From contig DDSV01000030.1 of NCBI GenBank assembly GCA_002344215.1, positions 15,475-79,474 on the forward strand: DNA of 64,000 bases. The letters run 5' to 3'. Position 1 is the stretch's first letter. The number at the start of each line of letters is the position of its first letter. Shown piece after piece: positions 7,415 through 16,100 of this stretch. A program made the translations under genes and the position numbers. The notes beneath the pieces were generated by a model. The model ran no database searches. It was not told where the DNA came from and saw only the letters and a list, made by a program, of their open reading frames with translations. Source of the DNA: Akkermansiaceae bacterium UBA2381. Its GTDB lineage: Bacteria; Verrucomicrobiota; Verrucomicrobiia; Verrucomicrobiales; DEV007.

Positions 7415-8622
7415 AAGGAGTAAAATTTAGAATTCTCTCGCAATTAGTTGTCAGTCTCATCGCCGGCAACCTCGCTGCTATAGATCGAGGTACCGGGGAT
7501 CCAGTGATTCCTGCGTCAGCGAAGACACACTCTGATTTTGTCCCGGAAGGTTGGGAACCGAAAACCGTGATTGAAGGGGATCTCAACAGGGATCAGCGCG
7601 ACGATGTGGCCCTGGTGATTTCAAGCGCTCCGAACCCTCCGAGCAATTTTGATTCGAATAGGAAAATACACGTTCTCGTTCTGGCATTGCGTCAGGATGA
7701 TGGAACTTTGAAGCGTTCGGCCGTCAGCGATGGAGCAATCCTCGATGATTTTGACGGTGGTCTTCTGGGATATCCTTTTCAGGAACTCAGGATCGAGCGC
7801 GGTGCCGTTGTGATCGAGCACTACGGAGGCTCACGAAATCGATGGGAGGTCACGACGCGGTATCGTTACGAGAGCGGGCACTGGGTCCTGATCGGGCGAA
7901 CGGATGTGGACACCGACGTACACTATCCCAATTTTATCGCCCGAGTGGATCACAATATTTCTACCGGACTGGTGATTAGAAATTTCAAGGCGGGCGGACT
8001 TCGCGACGAAGATCTCACGTGGGCACAGACAGCTCTCACGAAACAGTCTGAAGTTCGCTACTGGCGGCTGCCGGCTCCGGCATTGGAAAAGGCTCCCGAG
8101 TTCGACGGGCCTCTGCCCTCGATTGACTGGGGGCCTCACTCCCTGGATTTGAACCGCAAGGAGCAGATCATCGAAAACCCGGAAGTGTGGAAAGGCCCGG
8201 CCGATCTGTCGGGAACATTGCGGGCGGTAGTGCCCCCGGAAGGCCTCTTTCTGGGTGCCGAAGTCACGGATGATCAGGTCACCGAAGAAGACAAAGTTCG
8301 CCTGACGAATCAGAACGGGGATGAAATTCAGCCGGACGCCACGACTCGCACTGCTACGACGACAGGCTACGTGATAAGAGTTTCGTGGAGCAAAGCGCAG
8401 CTGCGCGCTGCATTGGGTGAGAACCGACCCTACTGGCTCGATCCTGAGATCACTGAAAGCGACGAGCCAACCGAGATGGAAGAACTGCCCGTGGTGATCG
8501 AAATTCACGATGCAGACGCCGGACAGCCCGAGGTTGTGCTAACCACGAGGCCCATTGGCATACCGCATGCGGCGGCCATTTTGATTTCCTCTCCCACGGA
8601 TTTGGTGTTGGAGGATCAATAG
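7411..8622 (+). CDS. Hypothetical secreted protein with FG-GAP-like start
   Basis: This 403-residue protein has a weak N-terminal signal (ILSQLVVSLIAGNLAAI). Residues about 45-150 resemble an FG-GAP/VCBS-like unit (VIEGDLNRDQRDDVALVISS), the form common in secreted proteins that report a stored or computed value. The C-terminal half (from about residue 235) has a carbohydrate-binding-like beta pattern (LFLGAEVTDDQVTEEDKVRL) that resembles CBM9-like domains; this is tentative. ATG 7411 is preceded by no clear ribosome binding site and sits on the stop of the integrase fragment. No operon partner is evident, since the next gene converges. Function unknown. Confidence 0.7.
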   Translation: MKGVKFRILSQLVVSLIAGNLAAIDRGTGDPVIPASAKTHSDFVPEGWEPKTVIEGDLNRDQRDDVALVISSAPNPPSNFDSNRKIHVLVLALRQDDGTLKRSAVSDGAILDDFDGGLLGYPFQELRIERGAVVIEHYGGSRNRWEVTTRYRYESGHWVLIGRTDVDTDVHYPNFIARVDHNISTGLVIRNFKAGGLRDEDLTWAQTALTKQSEVRYWRLPAPALEKAPEFDGPLPSIDWGPHSLDLNRKEQIIENPEVWKGPADLSGTLRAVVPPEGLFLGAEVTDDQVTEEDKVRLTNQNGDEIQPDATTRTATTTGYVIRVSWSKAQLRAALGENRPYWLDPEITESDEPTEMEELPVVIEIHDADAGQPEVVLTTRPIGIPHAAAILISSPTDLVLEDQ

Positions 8623-8699
8623 GGTCCTTGTCCGATGACAAACTTTTCGCCTCCCAGCCATCCAACGTCGAAGGGGAGAAGCTCACCTTGTCGTTTGGT

Positions 8700-9194
8700 T
8701 CACCGTTTCCCTTCGCGCAAGATTCCACTCGCGATTTCAAACACGAAGTCTCTGGGCTTTCCGTCGGATGAAATGACGAAATAGACTTTCCCTCCTTCGA
8801 TCCGGCTTGCCTTCTTGTATATGTGATCGCCGGTCAGCGCGTCAGCCGGAGCCTCAGGCAGTTCAACACTCTCTGATCCCTTCGTTTCATCAAGGCGGTA
8901 AACGAAGAGATTGGTTCCAAGGGAGGATGTTCCGCAGGAGAATGCAACAAGGGAGCTGTCTTCGGAAAAAACGGCGGCGTAGGGAGATCCCAAACCATCC
9001 CCGGGCAGAGTGAAAACGACACGATTTGACCCGTTCTCACGTATGTCAAAAGAGTAAGGGCTGCTTTCACTTAGCTTGGCGGTGTATTTCTCGCTTTTGC
9101 CGATGATGCTCTCATCTTCGGCCCTGGCGGCTAGTTGAGAAAGGAGGATAGCTGCGATGTAAAACGTGGTGAGGAGAGTTCGCTTGGGTGTCAT
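8700..9194 (-). CDS. Small secreted hypothetical protein
   Basis: This 164-residue protein starts with a clear signal peptide (MTPKRTLLTTFYIAAILLSQ, likely cleaved after ARA). The mature part is short-stranded and acidic, with phrases such as VVFTLPGDGLGSPYAAVFSE and GGKVYFVISSDGKPRDFVFE that suggest one or two beta-propeller-like blades. I start at 9194 because upstream codons in the same frame are hydrophilic and unlike a protein start. It converges with the gene at 7411. No family is recognised. Confidence 0.6.
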   Translation of the reverse strand: MTPKRTLLTTFYIAAILLSQLAARAEDESIIGKSEKYTAKLSESSPYSFDIRENGSNRVVFTLPGDGLGSPYAAVFSEDSSLVAFSCGTSSLGTNLFVYRLDETKGSESVELPEAPADALTGDHIYKKASRIEGGKVYFVISSDGKPRDFVFEIASGILREGKR

Positions 9195-9529
9195 TTTTCG
9201 GAATCTTTGAATCATCAGGAAACGATTAACAGGAAAGCTCCTCATCGTGCAATCGTTTTCAGGATCTGCCCGCTTGGGTTTCGTCTCTCCTTCGGCAGCC
9301 AATTGCCTTCGCTCCGCTCCGGCTAACTCCGGCTCCAAATGGCCGGTTCTTCCCGCTGCAGGACTCGGGTTCCGAGGGGATGGAAGGGTGCTATCAAGGA
9401 CCATCGCGGAGGATTATGGGTGGACTCCGGGCATGGCATGTGAATCGCTTGCCTGTCCGGTAAAACTTTAGTAGTGATCCTCAATACCACGGGTTGCGGA
9501 ATCACAGATCAGTTTGAGTTTAAAACATC
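9195..9529. other. Intergenic stretch between divergent genes
   Basis: About 335 bp lie between two divergently transcribed genes, so both promoters should be here. I see no confident -35/-10 pair. The sequence around 9,290-9,340 is low in complexity (CTTCGCTCCGCTCCGGCTAA), as in dispersed intergenic repeats, but no second copy was found in the window. Confidence 0.4.
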
Positions 9530-12154
9530 GTGAACCCGCTTTCCCTACGCTTCGCAATCGAACCTGTCGGCCTTCAGGTTGAGTTCGAGATTTGTCCGGG
9601 AGAATGCATCCGGATAGGCTCATCCGAAGAAGTGGAGGTAACTGTCCCTCAGCAAGGGCTCGCCGGACATCACCTCTCCATTGAAAGACGGCAGGACGGG
9701 AGGATCTATTTGGTATTTGTGGTGGGAGTTGATCCGACTTTGGAGGGGCATGAAGCGGACAATCCGATTGACCTGCCGACTCGATTTGAGACCTGCGGAC
9801 TTCAGTTCAGCTTGGAACGGATTGAAGGGACGGAATCTACTCTTTCTCTTCCACAGGATTCTGGTGATTCCGATTCGGTCGATTTCACCCATATCCCTCT
9901 GAACCGGGAAGCTAGATCCAGCGAGAAATCAGGAGGCAGCTCGGCAAAGCGCTTTGTGTTGGCGGCCACTGCACTACTCATTGGTGTCGCGATCATCGGA
10001 GGATGGGTCATTTCAGATCGGCAGCCCGATTCTACTTCGACATCGAACTCGGAAACAGGCGCCGCGTTGGGATCCGAAACAGAGATAGTACCGGCAGAGG
10101 ACTCTCCGCCCCCGGCGACTGTTCCCGCTGCGACCGTTCCCGCTGCGAAACCTCCCGAACCATCCACGGTGCTTACGGGGGTGCTGCTCCTTGACTCAAC
10201 CCCCGGAGGGGCAGACGTCTTCGTTGACGGGAAGAAGAAGGGGATGACACCGGAATTTGCCGGACTCACCCTGAGCCTTACGCTGCCGGAGGGCGAACAT
10301 GAAGTCCTGATCTCAAAGGAGGGTGTCGGCACAGCAAAGCGGACGATTTTTATCGGCAGCGATGTGATCCAACCCTTAACCCTCGTGATCGCTCCCGTCG
10401 AAGTTCCTAAGGTTCCGGACAAAGTTCTGCCCGCTCCAGTCGTCAATGCCGCTCCGAACACCCCCGGGGAACTGATCGAGTTCAGCCTTCCGGGAGGAAA
10501 TCTCATTCGGTTCCGCTATTGCCCTCCCGGGAAGTTTCTTATGGGTGTGCCACCGGGTCCCAATGACCCGGCGGATGCTTCGAAAGTGGTGGACGTCGAA
10601 CTTACCCGAGGGTTTTGGATTGCGGAAACGGAGTGCACAGAGGCCCAGTGGGGAATCATCAGGGGCACCACACTCGAGCAGCAGGTGGCTCTTGCCGGAG
10701 AGAGTATATACTGGAACGCCAAGGGACCGAGACATCCGATCACCTACGTGAATCACGGGGAGGCCTCGGCCTTCTGTCAATCATTGGGGAATAAGCTGAA
10801 CCTTAAACAGGGTTGGCGATGTGTCCTGCCAAGCGAGGCTCAGTGGGAGTATGCCTGCCGGGCAGGAACAACGACTGACTTTCATTTCGGTGATACCTTG
10901 TCGGCAAATAGCGCCAACTTTTCGCTGTCCGGCGATCGTTTTCCGAAGGCCACGGGAAAGTTTTCGCCCAATGCCTGGGGCATTCATGATATGCATGGGA
11001 ATGTCAGTGAGTGGTGCTCGGACCGGTTCAGACTGCAACTGAAAGGCGGCACTGACCCGACGGGTCCGACAACAGGGGTTCCTAGAGTGGTGAAGGGCGG
11101 GAGTTACGGGTCGCCTGCTTGGGGGTGCAGATCCGGGAGCAGGTTTTCCAATGAGCCGGATGTGCGAAACGATGGTCTCGGATTCCGCCCGGCCTTGGTG
11201 CTTCCCGATGAAGCTCCCTGGGTAAACTTGACGGAGGCGATGCCCCGGAAGGAGATCGCGAAGGGGGAGGGCTTCGCCGAACTGGAGCAATTGAACGAGG
11301 GGAGTATCGGGGAAACGATAGAGGCAAAACTGACAAGCGATGTCTCCATCCAGTTTTGCTTTTGCCCTCCCGGTGATTTCATGATGGGAACCTCTCGGGG
11401 AAATGATCCCAGCGAAGCCGCAGTCGAAGTGCGGATTTCGCGTGATTTTTGGCTAGCTAGAACGGAATGCACGCAATCCCAGTGGGAGGTGATCATGGGA
11501 CGAACCCAAAGAGATCAAGCCAAACTGGCCGGAGGAAAACTCAGCGGCGAGGATGAGAATCAGCCCGTATATTTTGTCAGCCATCTGGAAGCGCAGGAAT
11601 ACTGTCAGCGGCTCGCCGAAGTGGTGAAGTTGCCGTCCGGGTGGAGCTTTGCACTTCCCAGCGAAGCGCAATGGGAATACGCGTGCCGCGCGGGAACGCA
11701 GAGCCTATACCACTATGGAGACATCTTGAACGTCACGAACTCCAATTGCGATGTTCCAGTGCGCATAGGACCTCCCGTGACCCCGAGACCGGGCCAGTTC
11801 CAGGTCGCCGAACCCCATCAGTTTTCACTGCGCAGGACCGCGATTGCCGGGTCGTATCAGCCTAACACGTGGGGCCTCGTGGACATGCACGGAAACGTCA
11901 GTGAATGGTGCTCGGACTGGATGCCCTATTTTGAAGCAGGTCTGGACCTGGTCGCGAGGAAAGTACATGCACGGCTGCCGGGTGGTGTCGATCCCGAGGG
12001 AGCCAGCGAGGGGCCGTGGCGGATTTATCGGGGAGGGTCGTGGTCGAGTAGCGGCACTTACTGTACATCATACCACAGGGGATTTGCCGAGCCCGGGACC
12101 CGCAGCAATACAATGGGATTTCGCATTGCCATCATTCGAAGCAAGGGTGATTGA
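9530..12154 (+). CDS. FHA-TM-PEGA protein with two SUMF1 (FGE-sulfatase-like) domains
   Basis: This 874-residue membrane protein is predicted. Residues about 1-100 look like a forkhead-associated domain (ECIRIGSSEEVEVTVPQQGL, then GHHLSIERR), a phosphothreonine-binding fold. A single transmembrane helix follows at 141-161 (RFVLAATALLIGVAIIGGWV), then a Pro/Ala linker, a PEGA domain (about 217-285, STPGGADVFVDGKKKGMTPE) and two SUMF1-type domains (about 320-570 and 605-870). Each SUMF1 domain carries PSEAQWEYACRAGT and DMHGNVSEWCSD. Formylglycine-generating enzymes use paired cysteines; many bacterial SUMF1 domains instead serve as binding modules, and no sulfatase gene is nearby. The layout suggests a cytoplasmic phosphopeptide sensor with an external double SUMF1 region. 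Confidence 0.85.
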   Translation: MNPLSLRFAIEPVGLQVEFEICPGECIRIGSSEEVEVTVPQQGLAGHHLSIERRQDGRIYLVFVVGVDPTLEGHEADNPIDLPTRFETCGLQFSLERIEGTESTLSLPQDSGDSDSVDFTHIPLNREARSSEKSGGSSAKRFVLAATALLIGVAIIGGWVISDRQPDSTSTSNSETGAALGSETEIVPAEDSPPPATVPAATVPAAKPPEPSTVLTGVLLLDSTPGGADVFVDGKKKGMTPEFAGLTLSLTLPEGEHEVLISKEGVGTAKRTIFIGSDVIQPLTLVIAPVEVPKVPDKVLPAPVVNAAPNTPGELIEFSLPGGNLIRFRYCPPGKFLMGVPPGPNDPADASKVVDVELTRGFWIAETECTEAQWGIIRGTTLEQQVALAGESIYWNAKGPRHPITYVNHGEASAFCQSLGNKLNLKQGWRCVLPSEAQWEYACRAGTTTDFHFGDTLSANSANFSLSGDRFPKATGKFSPNAWGIHDMHGNVSEWCSDRFRLQLKGGTDPTGPTTGVPRVVKGGSYGSPAWGCRSGSRFSNEPDVRNDGLGFRPALVLPDEAPWVNLTEAMPRKEIAKGEGFAELEQLNEGSIGETIEAKLTSDVSIQFCFCPPGDFMMGTSRGNDPSEAAVEVRISRDFWLARTECTQSQWEVIMGRTQRDQAKLAGGKLSGEDENQPVYFVSHLEAQEYCQRLAEVVKLPSGWSFALPSEAQWEYACRAGTQSLYHYGDILNVTNSNCDVPVRIGPPVTPRPGQFQVAEPHQFSLRRTAIAGSYQPNTWGLVDMHGNVSEWCSDWMPYFEAGLDLVARKVHARLPGGVDPEGASEGPWRIYRGGSWSSSGTYCTSYHRGFAEPGTRSNTMGFRIAIIRSKGD

Positions 12155-12197
12155 GCCTCTCATTCAATCGGCAAATATCACCCGGCGGTGTAGCGCG

Positions 12198-12551
12198 CTA
12201 CTCTGTCCTCCCGTTTAAGATGATCTCGACTCGACGGTTAATCCGGTGAGCTTCATCAGAATCCCCGGGGTCGATCAGGAAGAACTCGCCCTGGCCATTC
12301 GCCTGGAGTTGCTTGGTCTAAATCCCAAACTTCATCGCAAGATAGTCCACGAATGTCTTGGTGGGGACAACTTATATTGGACTAAAGCCTGTCCTCAATT
12401 TTCCAAAATGGGAAGACCTGAATGCCGTGGCAGTGCCATAGGAGTGCACCTCTGGGATGCCTCCGTTGACGACCCGGAAAGTAATCATGAGACATCGACC
12501 CAGGGCCAGGCGATCAACTCTCCCGGCATCAACGAACTCGTTGAACTCAGA
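12198..12551 (-). pseudogene. Decayed OmpA-family gene, C-terminal part
   Basis: One minus-strand frame reads as protein through in-frame stops. It runs NEFVDAGRVDRLALGRCLMI, later VNGGIPEVHSYGTATAFRSS, a TAA at about 12,372, then PTKTFVDYLAMKFGI, a TAG, and finally QANGQGEFFLIDPGDSDEAH followed by RINRRVEIILNGRTE and a normal stop. The ending with R-I-N-R-R-V-E-I is the signature of the OmpA/MotB peptidoglycan-binding domain. Upstream of 12,552 a double TGA closes the frame and no continuation is secure. Several independent stops with an intact protein pattern between them indicate a young pseudogene. The parent protein's N-terminal half was not found. Confidence 0.65.
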
Positions 12552-13173
12552 TCATCAGAAATTCGGACAACCTTAGCAGCTGGACGGCGGTTCCGGGGCT
12601 TCGCTATCATAAGGACTGGCATTAAGATTTTCTGTTCGCTCCAATCCACAATTCAGGGCTCGTTCCGAAAGCCCTCCGGGACAACAGGGATCAGGGTTAT
12701 CCTTTGAGCGTTCTCTGGAGAAACGACTTCCTAATTTTGCCCGCTTCCGCGCCAATTGTTACTGTCTCTCAGTATCTGATGAGAGAATCGGTTCAATCCG
12801 TGCGGTTTGCCCGGGTTATTCAAGAAGGTAGCAGCACATCGGGTCCCCGAAATGTTTTCGGAGCGTATGAGGTTATCGATCTGGTCAGACCCGGAATGTT
12901 GCCGGATATAAATGCGTTAATCCAGATCCTAAGACTTCTAATCACATGAGTAATGGCCGATGGTGATTAGGTTTTCAGTGACCTAATTGCAATGGAAAAC
13001 TTTGGAAGAGCGGCGCTGGAAGTGTATCTAGACGCAGTTGGCGTGAAAGAAATACGTGGCGATGCTTCAAAATATAGACATTACCGCTCGCCGACTGGCG
13101 CCTTAAAGCCTTGGCGATGAATCGATTTAGTGAAGTCTTCGAAGGTTCCAGATGATGGAAGACTCGCCATCGG
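12552..13173. other. Intergenic stretch, probably degraded sequence
   Basis: No credible gene is visible. It may hold the rest of the broken OmpA-family gene. An inverted repeat at 12938-12970 is listed separately. Confidence 0.4.
12938..12970. repeat. 8-bp inverted repeat CTAATCAC / GTGATTAG
   Basis: The arms at 12938-12945 and 12963-12970 match perfectly and are followed by GTTTTC. This could be a weak terminator for plus-strand transcription or a chance dyad. Confidence 0.3.
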
Positions 13174-16100
13174 TCAGGGGAGGCTGATCTCGACGAGGCC
13201 GAAGCAGCGCTGGGTGGACTGAAAGTTGACGGTCTCTGCGTAATGGATGGACTCCCAATCATCGTTGATGGGGGTGACGGTAGGGCTGGTGGTTAGGGTT
13301 TCCCAAGAATTTGCCTCGAGGGATGGGCTCATTTTTGGTGTGTAAATCAAGCCGCTGTTCACGCGTCGTACAAACTGGAAGTGGAGGATCCCGGTGCCGT
13401 TGCCGGTAGGCAGCAAAGTGATGAGTGGAAGACCGCTCGTTCCTCCGGCTGCAGGCATGAGATGGAGGTCCGGACCGCCGGGATTCATGTTGAATGCATA
13501 TTTGAGGAGATTGGCGACTCCGTCACCAAAGGGGATGGCGCCGGGGGCGGCATTGTCTCCAGCGAGGCCGGCGGTGGTCATGGCGCCGGTGAAGAGTTCG
13601 ACCGGGGTTGGTTCGGTGATGGTCAGGGTGAATTGCTCGGGTGGGGAGGCATTCCAGGCACGCTCATCGCCAGTCTGCCAGGCCTGCACGACGACGGTGC
13701 CGGCGGCGTTGAACTGAAGGGTATCGCCCGCGGCGGTGGCGGGCCCGGAAACAATACGTAAATTGACGGGTAGGCCGCTGCTGCTGGTGAGCTGGATGTC
13801 GCCCGCTGCGAGGGAATGGGTGGCGACAGGGATGTCGATAGTCTGCGGGACGAGAGCAGGCTGAACTGGCAGGATTTTGGTGAAGTCGCGACCTCCGGCG
13901 AGGACCTGGGCACCCGAGGTTCCGGCAGTCCATATGCGGTTGTCAGATTGGACGGCGGTGAGTGATTGGGCTCCGACTGCAAGGAGCTGAAAGCTACCGC
14001 TGCTGCCTATCCGGGTAAAGGTGAGACGATTGGACATGGCGCCGTCGCCGATCTGCCCGTTTTGGTTTTCGCCCGCGGTCCAGACGGTGCCGGTGGACGT
14101 GAGCGCGGCCGATGAGTTGCGACTGGTGGCGATACGGTTCCAGTTGGTGGCGGTGCCCACTTGATTCGGGGTATTACGGTTAGTTGTGTCACCGAGTCCA
14201 AGCTGGCCGAAAGCATTGTGGCCCCAGACCCAGAGGGTCCCATTACTTTTGACCGCGAGGGTATGAGAAAGGCCACAGGCGACCGCTACCCAATCGGTTG
14301 CGGAGCCGACCTGCACGGGTGTGGTTCGTTGCGTGGTGTCTCCCAAACCAAGCTGGCCAAAGCCGTTCGATCCCCAAGCCCAGAGGGTCCCATTAGATTT
14401 GATACCCAAAGAAAAACTGCCTCCGCAGGCGACGACATTCCAGTCGGTGGCCGTTCCGACCTGCACGGGAGCGGTGCGCTGTGTGGTGTCGCCCAGGCCA
14501 AGCTGATAGGTCGAATTCAGACCCCAGCCCCAAAGGGTGCCATTCGTCCGTACGGCCATGCTGTGGCTTGATCCGCTGGCGGCTTGCTTCCATGTGGTAG
14601 CGGAACCCACTTGAGTGAAGGTGGTTCGCTGGGTAGTGTCGCCTTGGCCGAGTTGGGCATTGGTGTTCGCTCCGGTGCTCCAGAGGGTGCCGTTATTCTT
14701 AATCGCCAGGGAGTGATTGGTGTTCACGCTGTGGCCGCCTGAGGCAATCTGCTGCCACTGATTCTCGGATCCGATTTGGGTAAGGACTCGATAGTCAGTG
14801 GTCGTACCATCGCCAATGGGACCGCCGTCGTTTCGCCCCCAAGCCCAGAGTGTTCCATCGGCGCGCAGGAGGTGAAAAGAAGAGCCGGTGCCGCTAAGTT
14901 GCACCCAGGAATTCGCGGAGTCGGCACCGGGAATCAAGCCGCGGGGACTGACACCTGAGAATCCCCGACTGTGCCCGGCCACCCAGACCATTCCGTCCTC
15001 GCGCCAAGCCGCCGTATGATGGATCCCCGTATAAATTCCCGCCCAGTTGTAATCCGCTCCGAAGCGTTGCGGGGTGTTTTTGTTGGTGGTGGTGCCATCG
15101 CCAAGCTGGCCGGAGGAGTTATTGCCCCAGACCCAGATGCTTCCGTCCTGCTTGCGCGCAGTGCTGGTGTTCGACCCTCCTCCAATATCGGCCCAGTCTG
15201 TTGCGGTGCCAATTTGAACGGGAGAGGACGAGGAAGTGTTGGCGCCAATCCCAAGTTGGCCTGAGGTGCCCGATCCCCAAGCCCAGAGTGTGCCATTGGA
15301 TTTCAAGGCCAGCATGTGACTGGTGCCCGAGGCGATCTGTGCCCAGTCATTGGCGGTGCCAACGCGGGTGGGTGAGGTTCGCTGGGTGGTGTTGCCATGG
15401 CCGAGCTGACCGCTGCTGTTCAGGCCCCATGTCCAGAGTTCTCCATTGGTTTTAAGAGCGATCGTGAAGTTGCCACGGCAGGCTACATGGGTCCAATCGC
15501 TTGCTGAGCCGACTTGCGTGGGGGTGGACCGTTGGGAGGTGTCGCCATGCCCAAGCTGACCATTGGTATTCAACCCCCACGTCCACAGGGTGCCACTTGT
15601 TGTTAATGCAGCGCCATGGGAACTGCCTGCGGCGATGGAGGCCCAGTTTTGACCGGCACCGATCTGGACCGGAGAAGTACGGGTGGTGGTGGTTCCATCT
15701 CCAAGCTGGTTGGAAGCGTTGAACCCCCAAGCCCACATGGTCCCATCTGCTCTCAAGCCGACACCGGAGCCGTTGCCGATTTCGATGTCTGTCCAATTGG
15801 AAACCGATCCGATTTGCTGCGGTGCCACCCTCCCTATCGTGGTGGAGTCGGCGAGATAGCCGCTTCCGTTCACATAGCCCCATGTCCAAAGAGTGCCATC
15901 ATCACGCAAGGCATAAGTGGCCCAGCCGGAAACCAGTTTGGTGAAGTGGTGCCAGGTACCCAGGACGAAGGTCACATACACATCCTCTGCGGATGAGTAT
16001 TCCCCGTTGCCCTCTTGACGAATCCGGATCGTGACAGCGCCATCGACGCCGGTGGGGGTGACTATTCCGTCGGAACTCACCGTTACTGGTCCGGCCAGCA

